The notes beneath the pieces are model-generated. The model was not told the origin of the DNA and searched no databases. It saw only the letters and a program-made list of their open reading frames with translations. From NCBI GenBank assembly GCA_964501335.1, contig CAZCTC010000032.1:18351-82350 (forward strand): a stretch of DNA of 64,000 bases, written 5' to 3'. This DNA comes from CAZCTC01 sp964501335 (GTDB lineage: Bacteria; Chloroflexota; Anaerolineae; B4-G1; SLSP01). The position numbers were made by a program, and so were the translations under genes. Shown piece by piece: positions 27,225 to 35,751 of the stretch. Every line of letters starts with the position of its first letter. Within the stretch, counting starts at the first letter, position 1.

Positions 27225-27244
27225 CGAAAAGGCAGGAGGCAGCA

Positions 27245-28228
27245 ATGAGCGGAATACTGGAATGCTCTGACCCCCGGGATAAGATCATGATATTCAGTGG
27301 TTCGGCCAATCCAGAACTGGCCCTGGAAATCGCCAGTTACCTGGGAAAGGAATTAAGCCCGGCCCAAATCCGCAAATTTTCCAACGACAACCTGTACGTC
27401 CATCTGGGCGCCAGCGTCCGAGGAAAAGAAGCTTTCATCGTTCAACCGCTCAGCCCCCCCTGCAGCGACAATCTGCTGGAACTGCTTCTGATGCTGGATG
27501 TGGCCCGCAGTGCCGGAGCCCGAGGCGTGCATGCCGTCATCCCCTACTATTCCTACGCCCGTTCGGACAAAAAAGACGCACCGCGCATTTCCATTGCCGG
27601 ACGGCTGGTTGCCGACCTGCTGACCACCGCCGGGGCCACCCATATCATCACCATGACCCTGCATTCGCCCCAGGTCCACGGCTTCTTCAGCGTCCCAACG
27701 GACCATCTCACCGCTCATTCCATCTTCATTTCCTATTTGAAACAACAGGATTTAAGCAACTGTGTAATGCTGGCACCGGACATGGGCCATGCCAAACGGA
27801 CCTTGAAACTGGCCCGAGAACTGGGATTGCCAGCGGCCGCCGGCGAAAAAACCCGTCAATCCGACGATCAGGTTGTAGTTTCAGCCATCATGGGCGACGT
27901 ACGCAACAAGCGAGTCATCCTGGTCGACGATGAAATCGCCACCGCAGGCACCATCGTAGAAGTCATCCGCGCCCTGCGCAAAGAAAACGTAAACAAAGTA
28001 ACCGTTTTAGGCACCCATGGACTGTTCACCGGTCCGGCAGTAGAACGGCTCAATGAAATCGACGAAATCGAAGAGATCATCGTCACCAACACCGTACCGA
28101 TCAACGAAACCCACCGACCGGAACGGCTGCATGTCCTATCCGTAGCGCACATCTTTGGAGAGGTCATCTCACGCAACGTCACGGGAGAATCAGTCGGCGC
28201 CCTGTTTGAATTCTGGCCGGCAACCTGA
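27245..28228 (+). CDS. prs: Ribose-phosphate pyrophosphokinase
   Basis: 327 residues. Makes PRPP from ribose 5-phosphate and ATP, the precursor for nucleotides, His and Trp. Diagnostic parts: IFSGSANPELALEIA at the N-terminus, the flexible catalytic region IPYYSYARSDKKD, HSPQVHGFF, and the PRPP-binding loop VDDEIATAGT near residue 225. AGGAGG (27234-27239) precedes ATG 27245 by 5 bases. Length and motifs are normal for class I enzymes, slightly longer than the usual 310-320. Confidence 0.95.
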   Translation: MSGILECSDPRDKIMIFSGSANPELALEIASYLGKELSPAQIRKFSNDNLYVHLGASVRGKEAFIVQPLSPPCSDNLLELLLMLDVARSAGARGVHAVIPYYSYARSDKKDAPRISIAGRLVADLLTTAGATHIITMTLHSPQVHGFFSVPTDHLTAHSIFISYLKQQDLSNCVMLAPDMGHAKRTLKLARELGLPAAAGEKTRQSDDQVVVSAIMGDVRNKRVILVDDEIATAGTIVEVIRALRKENVNKVTVLGTHGLFTGPAVERLNEIDEIEEIIVTNTVPINETHRPERLHVLSVAHIFGEVISRNVTGESVGALFEFWPAT

Positions 28229-28326
28229 GATTGGAAGGTTGGGAAATATGGAAGAATGGAAGTAAGACACGATTCCACGGCTGTAAATTTCTCACAATCA
28301 CAGCTTAAATAAAGAAATGAGGCATT

Positions 28327-29109
28327 ATGTTCAAAATAGCAACCTATAACGCCAATTCAATTCGGATGCGGTTACCTCAAATTGTAGACTGGCTGGCCCG
28401 GGAAAACCCGGATGCGATCTGCATCCAGGAAACCAAAGTTCAGGACAGCGAATTTCCCGCGGCCCCGATCATCGCCGCCGGCTACACCCCCATCTTTCGA
28501 GGGCAGAAATCACACGCCGGTGTCGCCATCCTCTGCAAAGAGACTCCGACCGATATCGCCTATGGACTCGACGACGGGGAAGCGCCGGACGAACCACGGC
28601 TGATCCGGGCCGTCATCAAAGGGATCTCCGTGGTCAATACCTATGTACCGCAAGGGCGGGAACTCACCAGCGATCAATATCCTTATAAATTACGCTGGCT
28701 GGCACGGCTGAAAGAGTTCTTTGCCCGGCACTACAATCCGGAGCAACCGCTGATCTGGACCGGGGATCTGAACGTGGCCCCGGAGCCGATCGACATCTAC
28801 GATCCCATAGGACTACGCGAACACGTCGATTTCCATCCCGATGTACGGGCCGCACTGGAAAAGATCCGACAATGGGGTTTTGTAGACATTGTCCGCCGTC
28901 ACCATCCTGAAGAAAAGGGGCTCTACACCTACTGGGACTACCGGGCCCGCACCCCGGTGGAGCGGAAGATCGGCTGGCGCATCGATCACATCTGGGCAAC
29001 GGCGCCGCTGGCAGAGCGCTCCGTCAAAGCCTGGGTCGATGAAGCGGCGCGCACCAGCGTCACCAGTCCCTCCGACCATACGTTTGTGGGGGCGGAATTC
29101 GATTTATAG
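28327..29109 (+). CDS. xth: Exodeoxyribonuclease III (AP endonuclease)
   Basis: 260 residues, the family length. Motifs of the EEP fold are intact: ATYNANSIR, the metal ligand in CIQETKVQD, TGDLNVAP, and the catalytic SDH near the C-terminus (SPSDHTFV). It cuts DNA at abasic sites and would act after Ung in base-excision repair. The gene lies directly upstream of the tRNA-Arg gene, on the chromosomal side of the element. Confidence 0.95.
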   Translation: MFKIATYNANSIRMRLPQIVDWLARENPDAICIQETKVQDSEFPAAPIIAAGYTPIFRGQKSHAGVAILCKETPTDIAYGLDDGEAPDEPRLIRAVIKGISVVNTYVPQGRELTSDQYPYKLRWLARLKEFFARHYNPEQPLIWTGDLNVAPEPIDIYDPIGLREHVDFHPDVRAALEKIRQWGFVDIVRRHHPEEKGLYTYWDYRARTPVERKIGWRIDHIWATAPLAERSVKAWVDEAARTSVTSPSDHTFVGAEFDL

Positions 29110-29110
29110 C

Positions 29111-29138
29111 TTGCGAGGAATTCAGGGAGTGTTATAAT
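29111..29138 (+). promoter_or_regulatory. Promoter of tRNA-Arg
   Basis: TTGCGA (29111-29116), 16-base spacer, TATAAT (29133-29138); the tRNA begins 10 bases later. Confidence 0.7.
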
Positions 29139-29147
29139 CAGGCCGTT

Positions 29148-29221
29148 GCCCCTGTAGTTCAATAGGATAGAACGATAGCGTCCTAAGCTGTGCGTTGGGG
29201 GTTCGAGTCCCTCCAGGGGTA
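29148..29221 (+). tRNA. tRNA-Arg (anticodon CCU), integration target
   Basis: All arms fold by eye: acceptor GCCCCTG/CAGGGGT with a terminal G-U, D-stem GTTC/GAAC, anticodon stem ATAGC/GCTGT with loop GTCCTAA (anticodon CCT at 29182-29184), T-stem GGGGG/CCCTC with TTCGAGT. CCA is not encoded. The gene remains whole because the element restores its 3' end. Confidence 0.95.
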
Positions 29222-29255
29222 TTTTCATGAGCGGGTCTCTTAGAAACTATGGCCC
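29209..29255. mobile_element. attL: 13-bp core and inner arm
   Basis: The core CCCTCCAGGGGTA (end of the tRNA) is followed after 10 bases by the arm CGGGTCTCTTAGAAACTATGGCCC read in two parts (CGGGTCTCTTAG at 29232, AAACTATGGCCC to 29255), which is inverted at attR with two mismatches. Confidence 0.85.
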
Positions 29256-29258
29256 AGA

Positions 29259-30707
29259 TCAAAAAAAAGGTTTTGTCCACTCCTTCGGTACGATTTTGGT
29301 GATGTGGCCTCCGGTTATCTCGATGCGATCCAGCAGCAAAAGCAGAATCTCCTTCTGCTTACGCGGATCTTGATCCTCCAATCCCCGGATTGTATCCAGC
29401 GTCCTCCACATCTCCTTCTCAAAGTCATCCAGCGCCGTCTTGGGCATCGACTCTTCCAACCTGGCAATCTCTTTATCGATCGCGGACCGCAGCCGAATAT
29501 ACTCCGGCTTTTCGATGATCCCTTCGATGTAGCCTTCAGTGAGCCGGTCCCGCTTCTTGATCTGCGCGTCGATCTTCTTCTGCATCTCTGTGGCCTGCGG
29601 ATCGGCCATTGCGCGCATGGCCGTAATTTCCTCATACAACGTCTGCTGCAACTCCTGCGAATCCGCCAATGCAGCCAGGTGAGGAATCAACTCTGCCTCA
29701 ACAAAATCAGCCGAGCAGCGCACTTCCGGACACCGGCCCTTAGGCGCTGCGTGACGGTAGAGACGCTTACCCTCTTTAGTATTTCCGGCCAGTTCCGCGC
29801 CACAGTGACCACAGAAAACGATCGGAGTCAATAGATACAACCCATGCCCGGTCTGGGCCACGCGCCGGCGGCGCTGCCGCAACTGATCCCCCACCCTATC
29901 GCAAAGCTCGACCGGCAGGATCGGATCATGGGCCCCTTCCAAAATATTGGTCGGATTATCCTTCTGTCGTCCCAGGGGAAGATGACCCTGATAGAGCTGC
30001 CAGGCGCACAGGACCCGCCGCACGTCGTGCTGTTGCCAGGGCCGGATATCGCCCTGCCGGGTATACCAGGGATGATGCCCATCGTTCATCAAATCGACGA
30101 GCTGGTCATAAGTGTAGTCGCCGGTGGCAAATAGCCCGTACAAATATCGCAGGCTGTCCCATGTCTTGGGATCTGGAATCAGCACTTTCTCTTCATTGCG
30201 CATACAGCCGAACGGAACCGGCCCCCAGTGGATTCCCATGGTCTCTCGTTTATACTGGATGTTGGACTTCATCCGCTCCGAGGCTAGGTCAGACTCAAGC
30301 TGGTACATCACCATGAAAATAGTAAGGATGGCCACGCCGATCGCCGTATGGGTATCAACGTTTTCATTGACGACAACCAGCCTCAACTTACGCTCATTCA
30401 TTTCATAAACCAGCTTCAAGAACTCCTGGACATTTCGATAAAGCCGACTCAGATCATAGGCTGCGACTCCGGCAATATCCGGCCGGTCCAGCTGTGCTAA
30501 TAGCTCCTGCCAGCCGTCCCGATCGCTGGTGCGGCCGGATGAATGGCCTTCGATATCCTCGTACCATTCCGGCTCCAGCTCGTAGCGATTGGTTACCATC
30601 GCATCCACGACCTTCTTCTGCTTTTCTGGACTGACCAGGTCGCCGGCATTCTTGACCATAGAAAGCCGGCGATAACAGAGCATTATTTTTCGTTCTTCTT
30701 CTGCCAT
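29259..30707 (-). CDS. Large serine recombinase (integrase)
   Basis: 482 residues. An N-terminal resolvase domain carries the nucleophile in CYRRLS (Ser16) and AAYDLSRLYR; then a recombinase DNA-binding domain, a zinc-ribbon (FCGHCGAEL ... RCPEVRC, four Cys) and a C-terminal coiled coil (about 365-440). This domain order is that of phiC31/Bxb1-type integrases, which act without accessory host factors. The stop is 3 bases from the attL arm, as expected for the gene that inserted the element. A G-rich ribosome site precedes ATG 30707. Co-directional with the nuclease gene 6 bases upstream. Confidence 0.94.
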   Translation of the reverse strand: MAEEERKIMLCYRRLSMVKNAGDLVSPEKQKKVVDAMVTNRYELEPEWYEDIEGHSSGRTSDRDGWQELLAQLDRPDIAGVAAYDLSRLYRNVQEFLKLVYEMNERKLRLVVVNENVDTHTAIGVAILTIFMVMYQLESDLASERMKSNIQYKRETMGIHWGPVPFGCMRNEEKVLIPDPKTWDSLRYLYGLFATGDYTYDQLVDLMNDGHHPWYTRQGDIRPWQQHDVRRVLCAWQLYQGHLPLGRQKDNPTNILEGAHDPILPVELCDRVGDQLRQRRRRVAQTGHGLYLLTPIVFCGHCGAELAGNTKEGKRLYRHAAPKGRCPEVRCSADFVEAELIPHLAALADSQELQQTLYEEITAMRAMADPQATEMQKKIDAQIKKRDRLTEGYIEGIIEKPEYIRLRSAIDKEIARLEESMPKTALDDFEKEMWRTLDTIRGLEDQDPRKQKEILLLLLDRIEITGGHITKIVPKEWTKPFF

Positions 30708-30713
30708 GCCCCC

Positions 30714-31421
30714 CTACCCCCTGTTTACCTGTACACCAGGAACACAGTATTTCTGACGCAAGTTTTGCAACCGCACGCCATCAACTAAATAGATGCGCGG
30801 TTGATGCATAGCCTCTTCCTCCGCCGCCTTTGTGAACGTTGCTGTCGTAACCAGGAACCCAAAGTTTGCACCTTCCCTGACTACGGCTCCCCGTAGATCA
30901 CGAACAACGGACGGACCAATCGGATTTACATAACGCTTGCACTGCACTAAACCACGCTTCCCATTCTGCACGACCACAAGATCAACTCCGCCGTCGTTAG
31001 ATTTCCCAGTGTGCAAAACATGGCACCCCATTCCCTCAAACATAGTACCGACGTAAAGCTCAAAATCCGTGGGATTGATTGGAGCATGCTGAGCATTCTT
31101 TAACGCTGCAACCTGATGGCGGAGATGATCTTCACGACTACGGCGTTGCTCTGTTTGTTGAGATTCTTTAATCAACCTCTTAACATTCCGTTGTTCGTGA
31201 TCTGCCTTCTGTAAAATCTCCCGTTGCCGTTTCTGCTCATACCTGACTCGCCCCCAGAATCCCGTGCGTTTGAGGGGAAGATCCAATCCATCCAAAGCCC
31301 GCTTTTTTGCTATCTGCATAACTCTAAACTGAGTGATTGCAGCTTGAAGAATAAATAAAACAATAAAAATACCTATCGCCCACCATATCTGAGACTCTGA
31401 TAAAAGAAATTTTTCTTCCAT
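30714..31421 (-). CDS. Membrane-anchored Mrr-like restriction endonuclease
   Basis: 235 residues from ATG 31421 (GAGGTG upstream). One membrane helix at the start (IWWAIGIFIVLFILQAAI), a basic coiled-coil linker, then an Mrr-cat PD-(D/E)XK nuclease: FELYVGTMFEGMG, the catalytic Asp in SNDGGVDLVV, and QCKRY. Mrr enzymes cut methylated or foreign DNA; a membrane-tethered form placed next to the integrase could guard the host against other incoming DNA or act during transfer. Both roles are inference. Confidence 0.82.
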   Translation of the reverse strand: MEEKFLLSESQIWWAIGIFIVLFILQAAITQFRVMQIAKKRALDGLDLPLKRTGFWGRVRYEQKRQREILQKADHEQRNVKRLIKESQQTEQRRSREDHLRHQVAALKNAQHAPINPTDFELYVGTMFEGMGCHVLHTGKSNDGGVDLVVVQNGKRGLVQCKRYVNPIGPSVVRDLRGAVVREGANFGFLVTTATFTKAAEEEAMHQPRIYLVDGVRLQNLRQKYCVPGVQVNRG

Positions 31422-31441
31422 CACAAACACCTCATATAAAA

Positions 31442-31478
31442 AATAAGAGCCGGGTAGCAAATCTACCCGGCTCTTATT
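31442..31478 (-). terminator. Terminator after XRE gene
   Basis: Perfect 16-bp arms (AATAAGAGCCGGGTAG and complement) with a 5-base loop, followed on the minus strand by TTTTTTATA. It separates the XRE message from the nuclease-integrase pair, whose start is only 20 bases further on. Confidence 0.85.
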
Positions 31479-31518
31479 ATGTACATGTTTTAATAATTGG
31501 TCAACCATTATAAAACCA

Positions 31519-31872
31519 TTAAGGTGTTCTTTTTTCTCTCATTAGTTTTACGAGATAGATAACAATAGTCTGATCATCAGAGGATAGAGAATCGAAATTC
31601 AACATCAATTCTCTAGCTCGCACTGAATACTCAACGTTTGGATCTGGGTCCATAATTCCGGCTTTTACAAAAACCAACGAAGGAGATAATTTCAGGGCCC
31701 TCGCAATAGAATTACATGTTTCAGGCCCAGGAGTTCTTCCACCTGTTACAATGTTGCTAAGGGTTCCAGTAGACATTCCAGCATGACGGGCTAATGAAGA
31801 CCAGTTCCATCCCCGTTTTTCAAGCTCTGCTTCGATAAATTCCACAAAATCAGAATTAGGGTTTAAAGTCAT
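31519..31872 (-). CDS. XRE-family transcriptional repressor
   Basis: 117 residues from ATG 31872 behind AGGAGAG. A helix-turn-helix (WSSLARHAGMSTGTLSNIVTG) lies near residues 22-42, followed by the conserved segment SPSLVFVKAGIMDPDP. It is a clear homologue of the gene at 62464 in the restriction locus outside the element. Divergent from the RHH gene at 32048 across a strong promoter with an inverted repeat, it is the natural candidate for the element's maintenance repressor. Confidence 0.88.
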   Translation of the reverse strand: MTLNPNSDFVEFIEAELEKRGWNWSSLARHAGMSTGTLSNIVTGGRTPGPETCNSIARALKLSPSLVFVKAGIMDPDPNVEYSVRARELMLNFDSLSSDDQTIVIYLVKLMREKRTP

Positions 31873-31968
31873 TCTCTCCTCATCTCCAAAATAAAAGAAG
31901 GCAAACACTAATACATTATTACCTATTTTTTGCTTTCAATGAGAAGAAAAATACAGCATATTTCACTA

Positions 31969-32010
31969 TTGACAGCTAATGTGTTATACATTATACTTTC
32001 ACTTGAAAGT
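31969..32010 (+). promoter_or_regulatory. Strong promoter with overlapping operator
   Basis: TTGACA (31969-31974), 17 bases, TATACT (31992-31997). The inverted repeat ACTTTC-ACTT-GAAAGT (31995-32010) covers the -10 and start point. It should drive the long plus-strand operon and could be the binding site of the XRE or RHH protein. Confidence 0.75.
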
Positions 32011-32047
32011 TAAACATCAAATATCTTGCAAAAGAAAGGACATCAAG

Positions 32048-32245
32048 ATGATTGAACAAAAACGTACGAAGATGAAACTTCTCCAAGCACTCGTACCTGT
32101 CGATCTGTACAGCGAACTGACCACCGAAGCCGAAAAATCAGGAGAGTCTTTGTCAACTATCGTTCGTTCTATGCTGCGCGATCGCTACGAACCGCACGGG
32201 AAGGATGGTGAGAAAGCGCCGTGCGCGCCAGCACAAAACTCGTAA
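32048..32245 (+). CDS. Ribbon-helix-helix regulator
   Basis: 65 residues. The pattern QALVPVDLYSELTTEAEKSG-SLSTIVRSMLRDRY fits an RHH (Arc/CopG-type) DNA-binding domain. ATG 32048 follows GAAAGGA. It is the first gene behind the strong promoter, so self-regulation and control of the element's early genes are likely. Confidence 0.75.
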   Translation: MIEQKRTKMKLLQALVPVDLYSELTTEAEKSGESLSTIVRSMLRDRYEPHGKDGEKAPCAPAQNS

Positions 32246-32358
32246 TCACCCGAAGGATAGACGCGTTGGAACGCGACGACGATATAGACAACGTCGAACG
32301 AAGAAAACGCATTACCGTTTTAACCCTAATACTGATCACAGACCAAGACATAAAAAAT

Positions 32359-32386
32359 CCCCCAGCTGGAGACGACCAGCCAGGGG
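32359..32386 (-). terminator. Hairpin with T-run on the minus strand
   Basis: CCCCAGCTGG pairs with CCAGCCAGGGG apart from a bulge. The minus strand continues ATTTTTTATG, so it would stop antisense transcription toward the regulator. The 250 bases before the next gene hold nothing else I can support. Confidence 0.45.
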
Positions 32387-32496
32387 AAGCGGAAGACCGG
32401 AGCTTTTGAGGCCCCGCAACCTTTTTTGATTATACCTCAAAGCCAACCGGCCCGCAATCATTAACCCTTTAGTTGCAGCACTAGCGGGAGGCGACC

Positions 32497-32838
32497 ATGC
32501 TAGAACTACTTATCGACGCACTGCGTTTCGAAGACTGGCCCGGCCATCTGTTGACGGCCTGGCGTTTGATTACCCGACAGATTAGCCCTGAAGATCGATG
32601 CCGGGTTGTTCCTCAGAACAACGAAACCATCCCCGTTTGTGACGAACCGTTTTGCTTCTACGTCGGTTTCCCCTGCGAACTCCCCAATGGGACGACGGCT
32701 CACTACTGCGAATGGCACGCGCGCCAGCACGGGATTTGCCCGGAGTGCTACGAATTCCACGACGGGGAAGAAGGCTTCGAGATTTCAAAGTTGGGGATTT
32801 GCGATTCATGCATAGAAGGGCTAAAGCATGAAAACTAA
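32497..32838 (+). CDS. Cys-rich, probable zinc-binding protein, unknown
   Basis: 113 residues, acidic, with Cys/His clusters (VCDEPFCFYVGFPC, YCEWHARQHGICPEC, GICDSC) that should bind metal. No family recognised. GGGAGG is 4 bases before ATG 32497. Its end overlaps the next start by 11 bases, as is common along this operon. Confidence 0.7.
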   Translation: MLELLIDALRFEDWPGHLLTAWRLITRQISPEDRCRVVPQNNETIPVCDEPFCFYVGFPCELPNGTTAHYCEWHARQHGICPECYEFHDGEEGFEISKLGICDSCIEGLKHEN

Positions 32839-33052
32839 AATAATCATCGTTCTTGCAATTTACCTTCCGTTCTTTGCGGCGCTCAACATCGGCGCGTTTA
32901 TGTTCTGGGACTGGATCATACCTGATATCTGGCTTATGCCTGAGGGGTTCCTGGCATTTATCGCCACGGCAATCACGGTTATTTTCATCCAGTCTGTTTT
33001 CATCAAGATCCTGGAAGCGTACCAGCGAAAGGTGAAAAATGGAAAACGATAA
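32828..33052 (+). CDS. Small two-helix membrane protein
   Basis: 74 residues: helices at about 4-27 and 40-62 and a basic tail YQRKVKNGKR. Overlaps its neighbours on both sides. Function unknown; one of many small membrane proteins in the element. Confidence 0.7.
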   Translation: MKTKIIIVLAIYLPFFAALNIGAFMFWDWIIPDIWLMPEGFLAFIATAITVIFIQSVFIKILEAYQRKVKNGKR

Positions 33053-33929
33053 CACCTTTGCCTGCCCACACTGCGGCGGCCAGCTGCGCGTCATCCCCGA
33101 AGAGACCCTGCTGAGCGGCGCTGATCCTGAGAAGATGGATCTCCTGGCCCAGGCCATCGGCTTGCCGCGGCCCGCTATGCACCGCCGGCCGGACGGCATT
33201 GCCCAACGCACCGCCTACCGGCCAGTGCCCGGAGTGGGGGCTGTCGCCGGCGCAATGATCCCCGAGCAGTGGACCGAAGCCTACTTCCAGCAGCCGGCCC
33301 GCAATCCCTCAATTGCCGGCGATGTGATCGTTCCCCTGTATCAGTCCCTGGCCAGCGGCGCGATGGCCGGAGTGCTGGTCGCCATTCCTACCCTGGCCTG
33401 GTCCTGGCCGTGGACGGTGCCGGCCGTCTCTGCCGTGGTGGCCACCGCCGCCGTCTGGGCCTGGCGGCTGGTCGATCTCGTCGATCTGCTGCGCAAGGTT
33501 GAACGGTGGACCAACACCGACCTCAATAACGACGGCAAAATTGGTGAGGCACCGGTGTCCGTCGTAAAGATAGAGACCACGGTCAAAGATGAGCATGGGA
33601 ATGTGCAGCAGATGACCTTCTGCGATGTACGGGCCAGTGACGACCAGCTTCGGGATCTGGCCTGGGGGCTCATCATGAATCGGCGACCGTTCTCCCGGCA
33701 GGAGTGGACAACCGGACCCAACAAAGCCTTCACCGATCCTGAGTTCCGGCGAATGCGCCAGGACATGATCGATGGGGGGCTGGTCCAGGTCGCCGGCGAG
33801 GGAGCCAATGCCGGATACCGGCTCACATTGACCGGGCGGAAGTTCCTCAATCAATACCTCCCCCACCCTGCACCGGTTGGGGGATCGGTTGGGGGCCTCC
33901 ACACCCAACCAACCAACACCAACCAATAG
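33039..33929 (+). CDS. Zinc-ribbon/membrane/winged-helix protein with EF-hand-like loop
   Basis: 296 residues. N-terminal zinc ribbon half (FACPHCGGQL), a double membrane segment (about 105-155), a DLNNDGKIGE loop that fits an EF-hand or dockerin calcium loop right after the membrane, then a beta segment and a C-terminal winged-helix-like part (FSRQEWTTG... MIDGGLVQV ... YRLTLTGRKFL). This combination suggests a membrane-tethered sensor or DNA-binding protein; no named family. Confidence 0.7.
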   Translation: MENDNTFACPHCGGQLRVIPEETLLSGADPEKMDLLAQAIGLPRPAMHRRPDGIAQRTAYRPVPGVGAVAGAMIPEQWTEAYFQQPARNPSIAGDVIVPLYQSLASGAMAGVLVAIPTLAWSWPWTVPAVSAVVATAAVWAWRLVDLVDLLRKVERWTNTDLNNDGKIGEAPVSVVKIETTVKDEHGNVQQMTFCDVRASDDQLRDLAWGLIMNRRPFSRQEWTTGPNKAFTDPEFRRMRQDMIDGGLVQVAGEGANAGYRLTLTGRKFLNQYLPHPAPVGGSVGGLHTQPTNTNQ

Positions 33930-33944
33930 GAAAGGAATGAAAAA

Positions 33945-34619
33945 ATGGACATCAATGATTATCTGGAAAATGCCCGTATCAAAGCTGCGGCGTTAAAGGC
34001 CGATCGGGAGCGCGAAGAAGAAGAGCAGCGCAAAGCCAGAATGGAACACATTACCTGGTTATGGATGGAAGTTATTGAGGCTGCCCATAAACTTGTCCCT
34101 GACGTTCTTAAACCCCTGGTGTGGGTACCGAGTGAATACATAAACCTAATCGGGGAGCCCGGCGAAGTTTCCTATGTCTATGTAAAAATCAACGACAGCT
34201 ACGACATCATGGTCATCAAAATGATTAACGAGGGATATGGATTCAAGCCGGATAAAAATCCGGTTATCGTTCACACGCAACCGCGTCCCAATCTGAATGA
34301 CAGCTCAGAAGAGGTTATATCCTTCAATGGCAGCCGCAGCTATAGCCTGGACGAAATCGACCTGGCATTCGCTCACGCATGGGAAGTGTACGGGCAAATC
34401 GAGTCCATCAAGGGCAGCCTGGATGAAATTCAAAAGCGGGACATGGAAATACGAAACGGAAATACTACGTTGCGGGAACAGATGATGCGCCGGTTGGAAA
34501 GCGCTCTGATTAACGCGCAGAGCCCTGATCCGTATGTGCAGCATTCTGGAAACATTGAAGTTATTTCCCTGGTTGTTGAGTCGCTTATCACCATCGCCCA
34601 CAACGGCTTCGACGAGTAA
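33945..34619 (+). CDS. Unknown protein with N-terminal coiled coil
   Basis: 224 residues. An Ala/Lys/Arg/Glu-rich helix (about 8-35) precedes mixed alpha/beta sequence; no motif recognised. AAAGGAATG lies before ATG 33945. Base composition is more AT-rich than the replication genes downstream, as for the whole small-gene block to 36.3 kb. Confidence 0.65.
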   Translation: MDINDYLENARIKAAALKADREREEEEQRKARMEHITWLWMEVIEAAHKLVPDVLKPLVWVPSEYINLIGEPGEVSYVYVKINDSYDIMVIKMINEGYGFKPDKNPVIVHTQPRPNLNDSSEEVISFNGSRSYSLDEIDLAFAHAWEVYGQIESIKGSLDEIQKRDMEIRNGNTTLREQMMRRLESALINAQSPDPYVQHSGNIEVISLVVESLITIAHNGFDE

Positions 34620-34624
34620 TAGCC

Positions 34625-34897
34625 ATGAGAAACCTACAACGTCTACAGTCAATACTGCAAACCATGGCCGCACTTTTGGAATATGAAGCCCAGGGACTTT
34701 CTGGCAGAGAAGAGTCATCCTGTGAAAAGTTTGCCTTTATCTTCAACACTTACGACAAAGAGACAGACGAGATTACATCAACAAAAATGGTTACCACATC
34801 CGAAATGATGGACTTACTTGATCAGGCCCGCAATTGTGGAATGGTGATATCCGTCTTCGAACTTGGCGATTGTTTACTAGCCTGGAGGAACGAATGA
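34625..34897 (+). CDS. Small acidic protein, unknown
   Basis: 90 residues, no motif. Its TGA overlaps the next ATG (ATGA at 34894-34897), evidence that both are translated. Confidence 0.6.
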   Translation: MRNLQRLQSILQTMAALLEYEAQGLSGREESSCEKFAFIFNTYDKETDEITSTKMVTTSEMMDLLDQARNCGMVISVFELGDCLLAWRNE

Positions 34898-35247
34898 GCA
34901 CAAAGGACGAACCTGATGGAACACCGTTTTTACTGTCCTTTACGGTCTACTTTGCAATTCTTATCATTGGTGGGTTTTTAATACACGAAAGTCAACAATA
35001 CACACCTTCATATACGACAGAGGCACGGACGATCCGCAAAACATTCGCCGAATACGAATACAAAAAAGAGGCTCGTTACTACGTCGTTGACACCACCATG
35101 GAAGTATACGCCGTTGATTTCAATACCTATGCAATTCTGGATCCCGGGTGTGAGATAACGCGAACTCAAGAGATTCTCACACATCCAAGAGGAACCGTTA
35201 TTACCCGCAGCGTAACCATTGAAGTTAAGTCTTGCCCTGAGGAGTAA
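34894..35247 (+). CDS. Single-pass membrane protein, unknown
   Basis: 117 residues: a membrane helix near 12-30 (LLSFTVYFAILIIGGFLI), then an exported beta-rich domain with two Cys (PGCEITR, VKSCPEE) that could pair. No family recognised. Confidence 0.65.
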   Translation: MSTKDEPDGTPFLLSFTVYFAILIIGGFLIHESQQYTPSYTTEARTIRKTFAEYEYKKEARYYVVDTTMEVYAVDFNTYAILDPGCEITRTQEILTHPRGTVITRSVTIEVKSCPEE

Positions 35248-35249
35248 CC

Positions 35250-35492
35250 ATGGGAAAACAAAAATACACCATTGTATTTTTGGAGCATCAAAACGGAGAA
35301 ACATCTATCGTTTCGGTTCGGAAGTTCCCGGAACAACGAAACGAATCTGAACGCGCATTCATGATGTATTTAGAAGAAGCACATAGTGAGCGATCTACAA
35401 AGGAATGGGTTCCACGATTCTTCACCGGTGAAATAGACGTTGAAACAGAACAAAAGCTGTGGTCAGTATTCCAGAAAACGAGGATTACATGA
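35250..35492 (+). CDS. Small unknown protein
   Basis: 80 residues, two beta-like segments then charged helix. Ends in an ATGA overlap with the next gene. No motif. Confidence 0.55.
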   Translation: MGKQKYTIVFLEHQNGETSIVSVRKFPEQRNESERAFMMYLEEAHSERSTKEWVPRFFTGEIDVETEQKLWSVFQKTRIT

Positions 35493-35743
35493 CCACCTTA
35501 ATCGCCGTGTTCAACGCTGAGGGCAAGTGCGTGCAACGCTGTGACGCCAAATGCTACGAGGCCCAGGACGACAAGTGTACCTGCGTTTGCCACGGGCGGA
35601 ACCACGGCGCGGGACGGAAGCAGGCCATTGAGAATACACGCGAGCTGGCTGAGTCCTGGGTGGAAGAATATGCCCGGCAAAACGGGATCCAGGTGGAGAA
35701 GATCCACCTGGCTGAAGAAGTGCAGCAGATGAAGCTGTTTTAA
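35489..35743 (+). CDS. Cys-rich small protein, unknown
   Basis: 84 residues. Five Cys and a His early on (KCVQRCDAKCYEAQ, KCTCVCHGR) look like a metal site, then a helix. Such Cys-cluster small proteins occur on many mobile elements; function unknown. Confidence 0.6.
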   Translation: MTTLIAVFNAEGKCVQRCDAKCYEAQDDKCTCVCHGRNHGAGRKQAIENTRELAESWVEEYARQNGIQVEKIHLAEEVQQMKLF

Positions 35744-35751
35744 GGAAAACC

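Noticed and set aside
32221..32409. 62-codon GTG-started frame after the RHH gene
   Set aside because: No ribosome site, overlaps the RHH gene, no pattern; the acidic sequence could be coding but the support is too weak.
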